From JAYZDK01 sp964604165 (lineage in GTDB: Bacteria; Myxococcota_A; UBA796; CAJQPC01): a stretch of 64,000 bases of DNA. The notes below the pieces were generated by a model, which saw only the letters and a program-made list of their open reading frames with translations, searched no databases and was not told the origin of the DNA. Shown here piece by piece: positions 41,931 to 50,344 of this stretch (positions are counted from its first letter, which is position 1; every line of letters starts with the position of its first letter). The stretch lies in assembly GCA_964604165.1 (NCBI GenBank), contig CAZRYF010000006.1, forward strand, positions 62,001-126,000. The letters run 5' to 3'. Made by a program: the position numbers and the translations under genes.

Positions 41931-42120
41931 GAGTTCCGGGCAGAGTTCCCACGGACCGAGTTCCGGGGACCCACGAGTTCCGCGAGTTCCGGGGACACCC
42001 CCACGGAGTTCCGGGGACAGCATACTTAACTCCCTACCGAGTTCCGGGGACTCTCCGCTTTCGTGCTGTCCCCGGAACTCAGTACACGGAACTCAGTCCC
42101 CGGAACTCTCCCCGGAACTC
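41931..42120. repeat. REP-like cluster of GAGTTCCGGGGAC units
   Basis: At least seven full or partial copies of GAGTTCCGGGGAC run forward (for example 41958-41970, 41984-41996, 42006-42018, 42039-42051) and four run inverted (42068-42080, 42088-42094, 42096-42108, 42110-42120). The strongest dyad pairs GAGTTCCGGGGACAGCA (42006-42022) with its complement at 42064-42080. One copy continues into CATACTTAACTCCC, a tail I associate with REP/RAYT-type elements. It fills most of the 280-base gap between the convergent Omp85-like and SDR genes, where it could act as a transcriptional or mRNA-stabilising element. Confidence 0.75.
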
Positions 42121-42132
42121 TCGCGCCGCCCA

Positions 42133-42951
42133 TTAGTTGTTCTCCTCCTCCACCTCCACCGGAGGCAGCACCCGCTGGCGATACGAATCCCGCCCCTCTT
42201 CATCGACTCGCTTCATGAGGTCCAGGGCGCCGAAGACCTTGGCCAGCCAGCGTCCCAGACCATCGGGGATCAGCCAGGGGAGGAGGGCGAAAAGGGCGCC
42301 CACGGCGGGCACGAAGACCCGGCGCTTGTTGCGGGAGATGGCACGACAGGTGGCGGCGGCCACTTGCTGGGGGGTCACGTGCTTGGGCCAGGTGGGCTCC
42401 TTCAGTCCCGACACAAGCTCTGTGTCCACGCTGCCGGGGTGCACGGTGGTGAAGCGGACCCCCGAGCGCCAATGCTCGTGGATCAGGGACTCGGTCAGGC
42501 CCACTACGGCGAACTTCGTGGCGGCGTAGGTGGACACGTATGGCATGGGCATGCGGCCCACGACGCTGGACACGTTCACGATGTGGCCGCTCTTTCGCTC
42601 CAGCATGCCCGGAAGCACCGCGTGGATTCCGTTGAGCACGCCGTGGATGTTGACGTCCACCATCAGCTGGTCCGCCGCCTCCGTGTGGGAGAGAAAAGGT
42701 CCCACGGGCATGATGCCGGCGTTGTTCACCAGGAGGTCCGCCGGCCCCATTTGCGCCTCGATCTGCTGGACCCACGCGAAGAAGGCAGCCCGGTCCCGCA
42801 CATCCAGCACATGCCCCTCCGGCTGCCCAGCCAGATCCAGGTCGCACCAAGCCACCTTGGCACCTCGAGCCACCAGGGCCTCACAGATCGCGCGACCGAT
42901 GCCCCGGGCACCCCCGGTCACTAGGGCCACCGCCCCGTTCAGTTCGGACAC
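42133..42951 (-). CDS. Short-chain dehydrogenase/reductase
   Basis: A 272-residue classical SDR. TGGARGIG (about 12-19) binds NAD(P), NNAGIMP is the structural NNAG motif, and the catalytic Ser and YAATK (Tyr-x-x-x-Lys) follow. CDLD after the second strand fits NAD preference, but this is not certain. A C-terminal hydrophobic stretch (ALFALLPWLIPDGLGRWLA) may be membrane-associated. The GTG at 42951 overlaps the last base of the upstream ferritin-like gene stop, so they are coupled. The substrate is unknown, possibly a lipid-like alcohol or ketone. Confidence 0.9.
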   Translation of the reverse strand: MSELNGAVALVTGGARGIGRAICEALVARGAKVAWCDLDLAGQPEGHVLDVRDRAAFFAWVQQIEAQMGPADLLVNNAGIMPVGPFLSHTEAADQLMVDVNIHGVLNGIHAVLPGMLERKSGHIVNVSSVVGRMPMPYVSTYAATKFAVVGLTESLIHEHWRSGVRFTTVHPGSVDTELVSGLKEPTWPKHVTPQQVAAATCRAISRNKRRVFVPAVGALFALLPWLIPDGLGRWLAKVFGALDLMKRVDEEGRDSYRQRVLPPVEVEEENN

Positions 42952-43985
42952 TAGGCCGCGTGCTCCTCTTTGGCGCTGGCCAGCTCCCGCTGGATTTCCC
43001 GGGTCCGGTCGCTGTTGAAGAACAAGGCGGACAAGGCCTGCTGCCATTGCTCCCGGCGCCGCGTGTCCTCGGCGGGGAAGTCCAGGGCCATGCGGAACTC
43101 AACCGCCCGGGTGACAAGTTCCTCCACGGGCAGTCCCGGCGGAAGCTGTTTCACCACCAGGCGTGCCGCACTTAGCTGCTTGATCTCTCCCAAGCGAATG
43201 GCCTCTTCAGGTGTGAAACCAAGGGCGTGAAAGTCCTGCTGCAACTCCTTGACCCCATCCAGCTGGATCATGAACATCTTGACCTGCCAGGCATAGAAGT
43301 CCATCAACTCCAGCGGGCCCATGGCACGGATCAACTCGGGCAGGTAGTTCACCCCCAGCGCCACGTGGCGGGCTTCGTCCCGCTCGTAGTACGCAAGCAG
43401 GTCGCAGAGCACGGGCTCAATGGCCCTCTGTCGCACCAGCTGGAAGAGGGTCAGGGCGATGGGCTCGACCATGAGCTGCATGCCCATGATCTTCTTCGCC
43501 AGGCTGTTGGCCCCCACAATCTCCGCGATGATTCGGTTGCCTGCATCGGTCAGTTTCTCCGGGGTGTACCCGAGCAGGGCGAGATAGTCGTGGAGCACAT
43601 AGAAGTGCCGGGCCTCGTCGTGGGCTTGGGAGACCGCCGCCATCTTGGCCTCCAGGGGCACAAGCTCCAGGGCCAGCTCTGCGCTGACCTTCCATGCGGC
43701 CAACTCCCCCCAGAAAATGGTGGCAAAGATGCGCTTGAGGGGCTCGATCTGCTCCGGGGGTAGGTTGATTCCTCCGTGCTTCTCGACAAGATCTGCAAGT
43801 ACCTTTTTGCCGTTCCAGGCCTTGTGTTGGCCCTTGTGGTAGATGCGTTCCAGGGACCGGGCTGCTGCCGCCTCTTCGGAAGCGCGCTCGAGGTCAAACA
43901 TGTCGTAGGGAATCATCCCCGCCCTGCCGTTTTCGGCCGAGGGATGCAGGGGGCGGGTGGCCCATCGGGCTGCTCTTAGGATCAT
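42951..43985 (-). CDS. Ferritin-like diiron protein
   Basis: A 344-residue all-helical protein with the ferritin-like metal pattern: a Glu in IFWGELAAWK, then AHDEARHFYVLHDYL (about residues 118-132), a further Glu-rich helix and YERDEARHVALGVNYL. Two D/E-E-A-R-H motifs supply Glu and His ligands for a diiron site. The overall length fits the R2-like or desaturase-like group more than small ferritins. It may be an oxygenase or desaturase acting with the coupled dehydrogenase. ATG at 43985 is chosen; ATG at 43916 (MIPYDMFDLERA) would also keep the domain. Substrate unknown. Confidence 0.75.
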   Translation of the reverse strand: MILRAARWATRPLHPSAENGRAGMIPYDMFDLERASEEAAAARSLERIYHKGQHKAWNGKKVLADLVEKHGGINLPPEQIEPLKRIFATIFWGELAAWKVSAELALELVPLEAKMAAVSQAHDEARHFYVLHDYLALLGYTPEKLTDAGNRIIAEIVGANSLAKKIMGMQLMVEPIALTLFQLVRQRAIEPVLCDLLAYYERDEARHVALGVNYLPELIRAMGPLELMDFYAWQVKMFMIQLDGVKELQQDFHALGFTPEEAIRLGEIKQLSAARLVVKQLPPGLPVEELVTRAVEFRMALDFPAEDTRRREQWQQALSALFFNSDRTREIQRELASAKEEHAA

Positions 43986-44023
43986 GGGGGCTTCCGCTCC
44001 ATTGTGCCGGTCCCTCGGTAGGG

Positions 44024-44054
44024 TTGCAAGGAAAACCCATGCATGGGGTACCCT
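44024..44054 (+). promoter_or_regulatory. Promoter-like element with internal palindrome
   Basis: TTGCAA (44024-44029) and TACCCT (44049-44054) are 19 bases apart. A perfect palindrome, CCCATGCATGGG (44036-44047), lies in the spacer, a geometry like MerR-type operators. It is in the divergent region between the ferritin-like gene and the Ser/Thr kinase gene. Weak by itself. Confidence 0.35.
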
Positions 44055-44080
44055 GCTCCAAGGGGGCAGGAGCAAGGAAG

Positions 44081-45619
44081 ATGTCCTCGGAGAGAGGTCG
44101 GCACATTCGCTTTCTGCGGCCCCTTGGACGAGGGGGATTTGGGGCGGTGCACCTGGCGGATGTGACGACGTCCGATGGCCTGGTGCAGCGTATGGCGGTC
44201 AAGCTCCTCCACGGGGAACTTGGGCTGGACCCCGAGCTGCAGGCCCGCGCGCGGGACGAGGCCCGGCTGTTGGCCCAGGTGAACCACGACAACGTGGTGA
44301 AGGTCTTTGGGCTCACAGAGGTGGACGGCCGGGTGGCGGTCCTGATGGAGTTTGTGGAGGGGGTGGACTGTGCCACCTTGCTCTTGCATTCCCGACGACA
44401 TTCAGGTGCGGGGATGGCCCCTCGCGTTGCTGCCCGCATCTGTGAGTGTGCTGCCAGTGCGCTTCATGCGGCGTGGGCTGGGGTGTCCCCCCAGAGTGAC
44501 AAGCCCTTGCACATCGTGCACCGGGACATCAAGCCCACGAACATCCTCCTTTCTCGCAGGGGGGCGGTGAAGGTCATGGACTTCGGTGTGGCCCGGGGGG
44601 AGATCGAGAGAGAGGCGGAGACCAAAGCCTATAGCTTTGGCACCCGTCGCTACATGGCTCCTGAGCGCATTCTTGATCGAACGGCGGGACATCCCTCGGA
44701 TGTATATGCCCTGGGCGCCACGTTTTTTGAGCTGGTGACCGGGACACGGTTCGAGTCCCTCCCACCACGGGAAGACGCATTCGCCCGGGCACTGGCACAG
44801 CGCATTGAGGAGATCCGTGACCTGGAGGAGTCCTGGGGCACCCAGTTTGTGGGTTCGGGCTTGGGCAAGTTTCTGGCCTGGCACCCGGAGGATCGCTCGA
44901 CCGCAGCCGAGGCCGAGGCCCTGTTTGGGAGCTGGGGCGATGCCCTTCCGGGACCGGAACTCCGGCGGTTTGCAAAAGAGAGAGTGCCGGGATTGTTGGA
45001 ACGCCGGGAGAAGACTCTGGGAGACGACACAGCCCCCAGCGGCTCCTTTCTGACCCACCGCGGCTTCTCCGAGGTCCCCCCAACGCCTTCTCGATCGTCT
45101 TCACTGTTTCGGGGGCTGGGTCTGACGCTGGGGATTCTGGGGGTTTTTTGGGGGCTTCAACAGCGCAGGGGAGACCTGGAAGAGAAGGTGGCCCCCGCTT
45201 CGGTCTTTGAAGAGCCTGCCCCGGTGGACTTCCTGAAGCTGGATCCCCCGTCACCCGAGGTGGTGGTCCCCGAAGAGAAGCCCGTTTCGCCAGCGACTGT
45301 TCCCGTGAAGACCCCTGCTCAAAGACCTGCGGTTGCGCCGGTGTCCGGCGAGGTGAGAGCCCCCCCCGCAGATCCGAGCCCTCTCCCCGTACGGGAGCTG
45401 GACTGGGTGTCGCTGAAGATCCTTGCAGATCCGAGAGAGGGCCGGGTGGAGGTAATGGAGCTGGGTGTCGAGGTGGGAGGGCGGGTCACGCTTCCGGTCG
45501 GGCCGCACACCTTTCGCTTTTTCGGCGCGGGTTGGGATGTGGTGTGCAGGGTTTCGGTGACGCAGGCCTCCCGCCGCATCAAGTTCGTGAAGGAGGGTGG
45601 GTCTTGCGAGCTGCTTTAG
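44081..45619 (+). CDS. Membrane Ser/Thr protein kinase (Hanks type)
   Basis: A 512-residue kinase. The kinase domain (about 5-290) has LGRGGFGAVHLAD (Gly-rich loop), MAVKLL (Lys), HRDIKPTNILL (catalytic loop), DFGVA and RYMAPER, so it should be active. A membrane segment (about 345-362) is followed by a Pro/Val-rich linker and a small beta domain (about 440-505; LPVGPHTFRFFGAGWDVVCRV) that resembles PEGA domains. Sensor input may come from the periplasmic part. ATG at 44081 has AAGGAAG 5 bases upstream. It overlaps the next gene by 16 bases, which shares the PEGA-like feature. Confidence 0.93.
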   Translation: MSSERGRHIRFLRPLGRGGFGAVHLADVTTSDGLVQRMAVKLLHGELGLDPELQARARDEARLLAQVNHDNVVKVFGLTEVDGRVAVLMEFVEGVDCATLLLHSRRHSGAGMAPRVAARICECAASALHAAWAGVSPQSDKPLHIVHRDIKPTNILLSRRGAVKVMDFGVARGEIEREAETKAYSFGTRRYMAPERILDRTAGHPSDVYALGATFFELVTGTRFESLPPREDAFARALAQRIEEIRDLEESWGTQFVGSGLGKFLAWHPEDRSTAAEAEALFGSWGDALPGPELRRFAKERVPGLLERREKTLGDDTAPSGSFLTHRGFSEVPPTPSRSSSLFRGLGLTLGILGVFWGLQQRRGDLEEKVAPASVFEEPAPVDFLKLDPPSPEVVVPEEKPVSPATVPVKTPAQRPAVAPVSGEVRAPPADPSPLPVRELDWVSLKILADPREGRVEVMELGVEVGGRVTLPVGPHTFRFFGAGWDVVCRVSVTQASRRIKFVKEGGSCELL

Positions 45620-46395
45620 GACTTGTCTGGTGCGCCGTCCTTGCAAAGGATGCCTGGGCCGACTGCGGGGGACGGTCCCTGGAGGACCTGGCTGCAGAGG
45701 CTGTGGCGGCGGTGGTGGACGATGAGTTGGACCGGGCCGAGTCTCTGGTGGTAGCCGGCTTGCAAGAGGCCCGGTGCATCACGATCCCGGTGGAACCGCA
45801 TGCCTATGCCACGCTCTGGCAGGTGCAGGCGGCGGTCTTTTTCTTTCGGGAAGACGTCGCGCTGGAGGGGGCGTTGGGCCAGGCGGTCGCAGTGTCGATG
45901 GATTGGTTCGAGCCGCGTCTTGGGGCCTCGTTGCAGGTCTTGTGGGAGGCGCCCCGCCACCGGCACACACAGCCCTCCACTGTCCGCATCGCGCCCATGA
46001 TCCCCGGCGCCTCGTTGTGGGTCAATGGACAGGGACAACCGGGCGATTCCGCACAGGTCTTGCCTGGGCAGCACCTGGTGCAGGTGGTGGAGGACGGGTC
46101 GGTGGTCTTTCTCCGAATGGTGGATCTCCGTGGGGGAGAGCAGGTCATCCTGGATGCTGGTTTCCAACAGCCTCGGCCCTCTCTCTCCCTGGTACAGAGA
46201 TGTGCACTTGGAAGCAGCGCCCTGGCGGTGGCTTCGTGGGGCGGGGCGATGGCCCTGGACCGCAGGAGCCTGCAGGCCACCACCCTGGAGGCTCACGATG
46301 CCCAGTACGCAGCCTCCCGGGCGCTGGCCGGAACGGCCGTGGGCACGGCCGCCTTTTCTCTGGCTTTGTGGGGTGTGGATCGCTGGCGGCGCTGA
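45604..46395 (+). CDS. Exported PEGA-like protein with C-terminal membrane segments
   Basis: A 263-residue protein. The TTG start (45604) has AAGGAGG about 7 bases upstream, within the end of the kinase gene. A signal peptide (1-20) is followed by a helical region (22-110) and a PEGA-like beta domain (about 120-185; IPGASLWVNGQGQPGDSAQVLPGQHLVQV). Two hydrophobic stretches (about 200-220 and 235-255) end the protein. It is coupled to the kinase, so it may be a partner or regulator at the membrane. Function unknown. Confidence 0.75.
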   Translation: MRAALGLVWCAVLAKDAWADCGGRSLEDLAAEAVAAVVDDELDRAESLVVAGLQEARCITIPVEPHAYATLWQVQAAVFFFREDVALEGALGQAVAVSMDWFEPRLGASLQVLWEAPRHRHTQPSTVRIAPMIPGASLWVNGQGQPGDSAQVLPGQHLVQVVEDGSVVFLRMVDLRGGEQVILDAGFQQPRPSLSLVQRCALGSSALAVASWGGAMALDRRSLQATTLEAHDAQYAASRALAGTAVGTAAFSLALWGVDRWRR

Positions 46396-46397
46396 TT

Positions 46398-46430
46398 CCC
46401 ATTGAGTCTTTGACTGTCAATGGGTATGCT
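46398..46430 (+). promoter_or_regulatory. Sigma70-like promoter with overlapping dyad
   Basis: TTGAGT (46402-46407) and TATGCT (46425-46430) have an ideal 17-base spacer. An inverted repeat, CCCATTGA (46398-46405) with TCAATGGG (46417-46424), covers the -35 box and most of the spacer. Transcription should start near 46437, at or next to the ATG of the NlpC/P60 gene, giving a leaderless mRNA or use of the ATG at 46449. Confidence 0.55.
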
Positions 46431-46436
46431 AGTGCG

Positions 46437-47276
46437 ATGGTTGAGAGAATGCCCCTTTTCTTGCTCGTTGCACTGCTGTCAGTGGGCTGTGCATCGACCC
46501 CCATGCGTTTTCCCGGACCCACCCGGCACATGCGTGGAACCCCGAAGCACGCGGAGTCCTCCCCCCAGAAAGAGGAGATCTCCCCGACGGCGGAGCGAAA
46601 CACGGGCCGATCCACCCGAGGAGGGCGCCGGGTTGCAGCCTCGGCGTCAGCCCTGGTGGGGAAGAGCCGACTGCACACCGGGGGGACCACCTATCGGTAC
46701 GACTGCTCCGGCTTTGTGGACGCCGCCCACGCCCGGGCCGGGGTGGATCTGGGCTCTCGAAATGCAGCGGCGCTCTATGACCTGGCCCGAAAGCACGGGG
46801 TCTACACGAAGAAGAAGGGCAAGCTTCGGGTGGGGGACACGGTGTTCTTCGACAACACCCACGATCGGAACCGCAACGGCCGCCAGGACGATCGCAACAC
46901 CCACGTGGCGGTGGTGGAGCGTCTGGATGCAGACGGCACCGCCCACCTGGTGCACCTGGGCAGCAAAGGCGTCACCCGGATGCGCATGAACCTGTCCCAT
47001 CCCGCCGTTTTCAAGAACGCGGCGGGCAAGGAGTGGAACAGCTTTCTTCGGGCACGTAAGGGGAGGGACCCGCGCCACACTCCCTACCTGTCGGGCCAGC
47101 TCTGGAGTGGCACTGCCTCGTTGTGGGCGGTGTCAGCCGGTATCTCGCTGCACGAGGAACGGCCCCAGAATGAGGGCATCCAGATCGCTCTCTCGCCAGG
47201 CGCGGATGGCATCGTGGGGGGAGCAGACAATGGGCTCCTCGTGGCGGTTGAAGCTGGTGTTCACCAGGGCGGGTAG
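46437..47276 (+). CDS. NlpC/P60 family lipoprotein hydrolase
   Basis: A 279-residue protein. A lipoprotein signal (MVERMPLFLLVALLSVGC) puts C18 or so as the lipidated Cys. After a basic linker comes an NlpC/P60-like domain: YDCSGFVDAAHARAG (catalytic Cys) and NTHVAVVERLDADG (catalytic His). The RNRNGRQDDRN insert between them is unusual. It probably cuts peptide bonds in peptidoglycan. The last 48 residues (about 230-279) are encoded antisense to the carbamoyltransferase 3' end and resemble no known domain. ATG at 46437 or 46449. Confidence 0.82.
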   Translation: MVERMPLFLLVALLSVGCASTPMRFPGPTRHMRGTPKHAESSPQKEEISPTAERNTGRSTRGGRRVAASASALVGKSRLHTGGTTYRYDCSGFVDAAHARAGVDLGSRNAAALYDLARKHGVYTKKKGKLRVGDTVFFDNTHDRNRNGRQDDRNTHVAVVERLDADGTAHLVHLGSKGVTRMRMNLSHPAVFKNAAGKEWNSFLRARKGRDPRHTPYLSGQLWSGTASLWAVSAGISLHEERPQNEGIQIALSPGADGIVGGADNGLLVAVEAGVHQGG

Positions 47277-48821
47277 TCCCGTTTTCTCGGCAAAAGCGTC
47301 CAGGATGGCGTAGAGGCTCGGGTTGTCGGCGGGGGCGAGCACCTGGGGCCGCGCGGTGCCGTCCACGTGGATCGCTCCCGCAGCGATCTCCAAAAAGGCC
47401 TCGGTGCAGTCAAAGCACACGGTCATGAATCGGGCCGCGTCTGCAGCCTTCTGAAATCCCCGGAAGAACCGGTCAGCGTCCTTTTCGCGGACCAGGGGCG
47501 CAAAGGGCATGAACTCGGAGCGCCCCAGCTTGTCGTTGAGCCACCGGTTGACCGCGGGGTCATCCGGCCGCACCAGGAGGGAGCGGTTGCCCAGGGCCCG
47601 GGGACCAAACTCCATGCGCCCATCAAAGCGTGCCACCACCTTCCCCTGGGCCAAGAGGTCCGCGACGGCTTCCGCCAGGTTTGTCGGTTTCTCCTTGGGG
47701 AGTCTCGCCACCTGCAGCGCACGGACAAGCTCCGTCTCCCCGTAGCTTGGTCCCAGGCACAGGGTCTCGGGGCGGGCGGGAGGCGCGTGGGCTGCTGCCA
47801 GGGCTGCCCCAACCGCCAGCCCTCCGTCTCCCATGTTCGGGTAGACCCACAGGCTGTCCACGCACCGCAGCTCTGCGATGCGCTGGTTGAGCTTCACGTT
47901 GGCAAAGATTCCGCCGCACACGGCCACATCGGCCACTCCCACCTCTCGCACCCAGTGCTGGATCCAGGAGCAGACCGCCTCCTCCAGGTTGGCCTGCAGG
48001 GCGCTGGCCACTTCCTCTCGGGGGCGTTCTCGGAGGGGGGCATGGAAGGCGTCGTCCAGGCGCTGGCGTTTACGGTAGTTGGTTGTGGAGAATCCGGGGC
48101 CCACAAAGTGGAGCTGGGACTTGAAGTGGGCCCACAGATCCGGCGGGGGATCCGCCAGGGCTGCCAGCCCGGTGATCTTGCCCTCGTGGCGATTTGGGAC
48201 AAATCCAAGCAGCTGCGTGATGCGCGAGTAGTAGGTGTTCAGGGCTGCAAACCCGGACTGCTGCCACACGCCGGTGAGGGATGTGCCCTCCCCTCGCCAG
48301 ACCGCGCAGGTGATGCCATCCCCCATGGCATCGGCCGTGAACACAAGACAGGGATCCCGTGTCTGGGTGCGCCATGCCGCTTGGGCGTGGGCTCCGTGGT
48401 GGTCCATGAGATCCACCGGGACTCCCTTGAAACCCAAGCTGCCGAGGCGCCTTCTCAGCAGGCGGCGGTTGGCGCGCAGCTCCAATCCCTGGAGGCCCGC
48501 AGCCCGAAGCCCCACCTGGTACACGATGTACGCGTTCAACAAGGGGTCAAACTGGTCTTGGGACTCTTTTCGCTTGTGGTGGAAACCCGGCAGGCGCCGC
48601 AGGGCAAAGGACGGCGTGAACGCGGTGCCCACCACAATGCGGTCCACATCGCTCGCCCGGTGCCCCGCAATGTCCAGCACGGCGTCGATCGCTGCGGTGG
48701 GAAAGGCCCCACTGTTCTTGATGCGGTCGAACCTCTCTTGGCCACAGGCCGCCACCAGGCGTCCGTCTTCCACCAGGGCTGCCCCAGCGTCGTGGTTGTC
48801 GGCAATGCCGAGAATCAACAT
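47133..48821 (-). CDS. NodU/CmcH-type carbamoyltransferase
   Basis: A 562-residue O-carbamoyltransferase. The N-terminal Kae1-like domain begins ILGIADNHDAGAALV (with H10), and DLMDHHGAHAQAAW is a metal-binding His region; the C-terminal domain has GRMEFGPRALGNRSLL and FMPFAP, typical of NodU, CmcH and TobZ. It makes carbamoyl-adenylate from carbamoyl phosphate and ATP, then carbamoylates a hydroxyl on a sugar, antibiotic or lipid. It is 35 bases downstream of the radical SAM gene on the same strand. The gap holds a direct repeat of GCCTATCAGGC. Substrate unknown. Confidence 0.93.
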   Translation of the reverse strand: MLILGIADNHDAGAALVEDGRLVAACGQERFDRIKNSGAFPTAAIDAVLDIAGHRASDVDRIVVGTAFTPSFALRRLPGFHHKRKESQDQFDPLLNAYIVYQVGLRAAGLQGLELRANRRLLRRRLGSLGFKGVPVDLMDHHGAHAQAAWRTQTRDPCLVFTADAMGDGITCAVWRGEGTSLTGVWQQSGFAALNTYYSRITQLLGFVPNRHEGKITGLAALADPPPDLWAHFKSQLHFVGPGFSTTNYRKRQRLDDAFHAPLRERPREEVASALQANLEEAVCSWIQHWVREVGVADVAVCGGIFANVKLNQRIAELRCVDSLWVYPNMGDGGLAVGAALAAAHAPPARPETLCLGPSYGETELVRALQVARLPKEKPTNLAEAVADLLAQGKVVARFDGRMEFGPRALGNRSLLVRPDDPAVNRWLNDKLGRSEFMPFAPLVREKDADRFFRGFQKAADAARFMTVCFDCTEAFLEIAAGAIHVDGTARPQVLAPADNPSLYAILDAFAEKTGLPALVNTSFNRHEEPIVCSPHDAIRAWRESDLDALILGPFLVQRDTG

Positions 48822-48856
48822 GCCGGGAGCCTATCAGGCGAGATCATCTGCGCCTA

Positions 48857-50326
48857 TCAGGCCAGGACTTCCATGCCGGTTGCATCCTCTCCGAGGTTGT
48901 GTTCGCGAAGCATCTGAACGGCGGTCTGGATCGAGCGCTGTACCTCGCCAATGGACTTCATGCGGCGAAGCTGACGCAACATCATCTTGGGCCGGTAGTA
49001 GAACCGCAGGTATCCCAGGCGGGTCCAGCGCTGGATCTCTGCGTCGGTCATGTCGCAACGGGGACGGGGCACGAGCTGGTCGTGGGGTTGCAGGACAAAT
49101 TCCCGCCAGTAGTCCACGCCGGTTTCCTCGAGCATCATTGTGTACATTTCGGTGGCCGGCATGGGCGTGACCTTGGAGAACTGGGCGTAGTCCAGGTCCA
49201 GCTCAATGGCCAGTCGAATGGTCTGGCGGATGGTGGTCTCGGTCTCGTAGGGGTTGCCCACCATGAAGTACCCGAAGGTGTCGATCCCCGTCTCCCGGGT
49301 CTCCCGAACAATGCGCTTGATCTGCTCCAGGCTTGTGCTCTTCTTGAGCACCCGGAGAATCTCGCGGTTGCCGGACTCGATTCCGTAGTAGATGCGGCTG
49401 CAACCGGCGCTGGCCATGGCTTCGAGCACGTCCTTGTTGATGCAGTCCACCCGGGTCCTGGCCGCCCAGGTCAGGGGAAGCTTCCGGCGCTTGATCTCAT
49501 CGCAGATGGCGATGACCCGGTCCTTGCGGATGGTGAACGAGCTGTCGAAGAAGTCGAGCTCCCGGATGCCGTGGTCGTGGTAGCACATCTCCAACTCGTC
49601 TACGACAAGGGTGGGGGAACGGGCCCGAAAGGCCTTGGAACCCTGCTCACAGAAGATGCACTTGTAGGGGCAACCCCGGCTCGTGATGAAGCAGCTGAAG
49701 TTCTTGTAGCGGCTGATGAAAGAGTGGTAGAGCGTGTTGTCCAGCAGGTGCCGCGCGGGCAGGGGCGCCTGGTCCACGTCCACATCACAGGCATGTTCTG
49801 TCACCACGACCTCGTCTGATTCTTTGCCGTGCGGCCGGTAGGCAATGCCCCGGACCTCCCGCAGGTTCCCGCCGGTCTCCAGGGCGTGGAGCAGCTCGGC
49901 CAGGGACACTTCGCACTCGCCGGTGACGGCGTAGTCAATGGAGTCGTGCGTCAAGGTCTCCCGGGGGTAGATGGACAGGTGGACGCCGCCCACAAGGGTG
50001 GGGACATCCACAAGTTCCTTGATGGCCTTGATCCAATCCAGGGTCTGGAAGAACAGGTAGGTGGTGATCGTGTAGCCGATGTAGGAGGGGCCAAATGCGC
50101 GAAGTCGCGCCACGGTCTGGTCCAGGTCCAGGCCTTCCGCGTGGGCATCGATGAGCTGCACCTCGCAGCCCGCCGCCTCCAGGATGCCCGCCACGTACAA
50201 CAGCGACAGGCTGGGGAAGATCCCGTAGTTCTCCTTGACGGCTTTGATGCCGGGCTCGTTCTTCACCGGGCCGTAGGGGGGGTAGACCAGTGCTACCTTC
50301 AGGCCGTCGAGACGTGGATGCGACAT
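48857..50326 (-). CDS. B12-binding radical SAM protein
   Basis: A 489-residue protein. The N-terminal domain (1-170) starts KVALVYPPYGPVKNEPG and continues with GYTITTYLFF and GGVHLSIYP, the B12-binding-like fold of this family, although a DxHxxG motif is not evident. The radical SAM domain has CPYKCIFC (about 215-222), followed by FFDSSFTIRKDR and YYGIESGN. BchE-like members do methylations, cyclisations or other C-H chemistry. ATG at 50326 is preferred; it is preceded by a minus-strand stretch ending TCACT. The gene leads to the carbamoyltransferase. Substrate unknown. Confidence 0.92.
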   Translation of the reverse strand: MSHPRLDGLKVALVYPPYGPVKNEPGIKAVKENYGIFPSLSLLYVAGILEAAGCEVQLIDAHAEGLDLDQTVARLRAFGPSYIGYTITTYLFFQTLDWIKAIKELVDVPTLVGGVHLSIYPRETLTHDSIDYAVTGECEVSLAELLHALETGGNLREVRGIAYRPHGKESDEVVVTEHACDVDVDQAPLPARHLLDNTLYHSFISRYKNFSCFITSRGCPYKCIFCEQGSKAFRARSPTLVVDELEMCYHDHGIRELDFFDSSFTIRKDRVIAICDEIKRRKLPLTWAARTRVDCINKDVLEAMASAGCSRIYYGIESGNREILRVLKKSTSLEQIKRIVRETRETGIDTFGYFMVGNPYETETTIRQTIRLAIELDLDYAQFSKVTPMPATEMYTMMLEETGVDYWREFVLQPHDQLVPRPRCDMTDAEIQRWTRLGYLRFYYRPKMMLRQLRRMKSIGEVQRSIQTAVQMLREHNLGEDATGMEVLA

Positions 50327-50344
50327 AGTGAGACTCCGGGTTGA

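Noticed and set aside
41931..42120. CRISPR array
   Set aside because: Copies are in both orientations with irregular short gaps and no constant spacer length; this fits REP-like palindromes.
48829..48862. Direct repeat GCCTATCAGGC as a mobile-element target duplication
   Set aside because: Only two copies, 12 bases apart, with no element between them; one includes the stop codon of the radical SAM gene.
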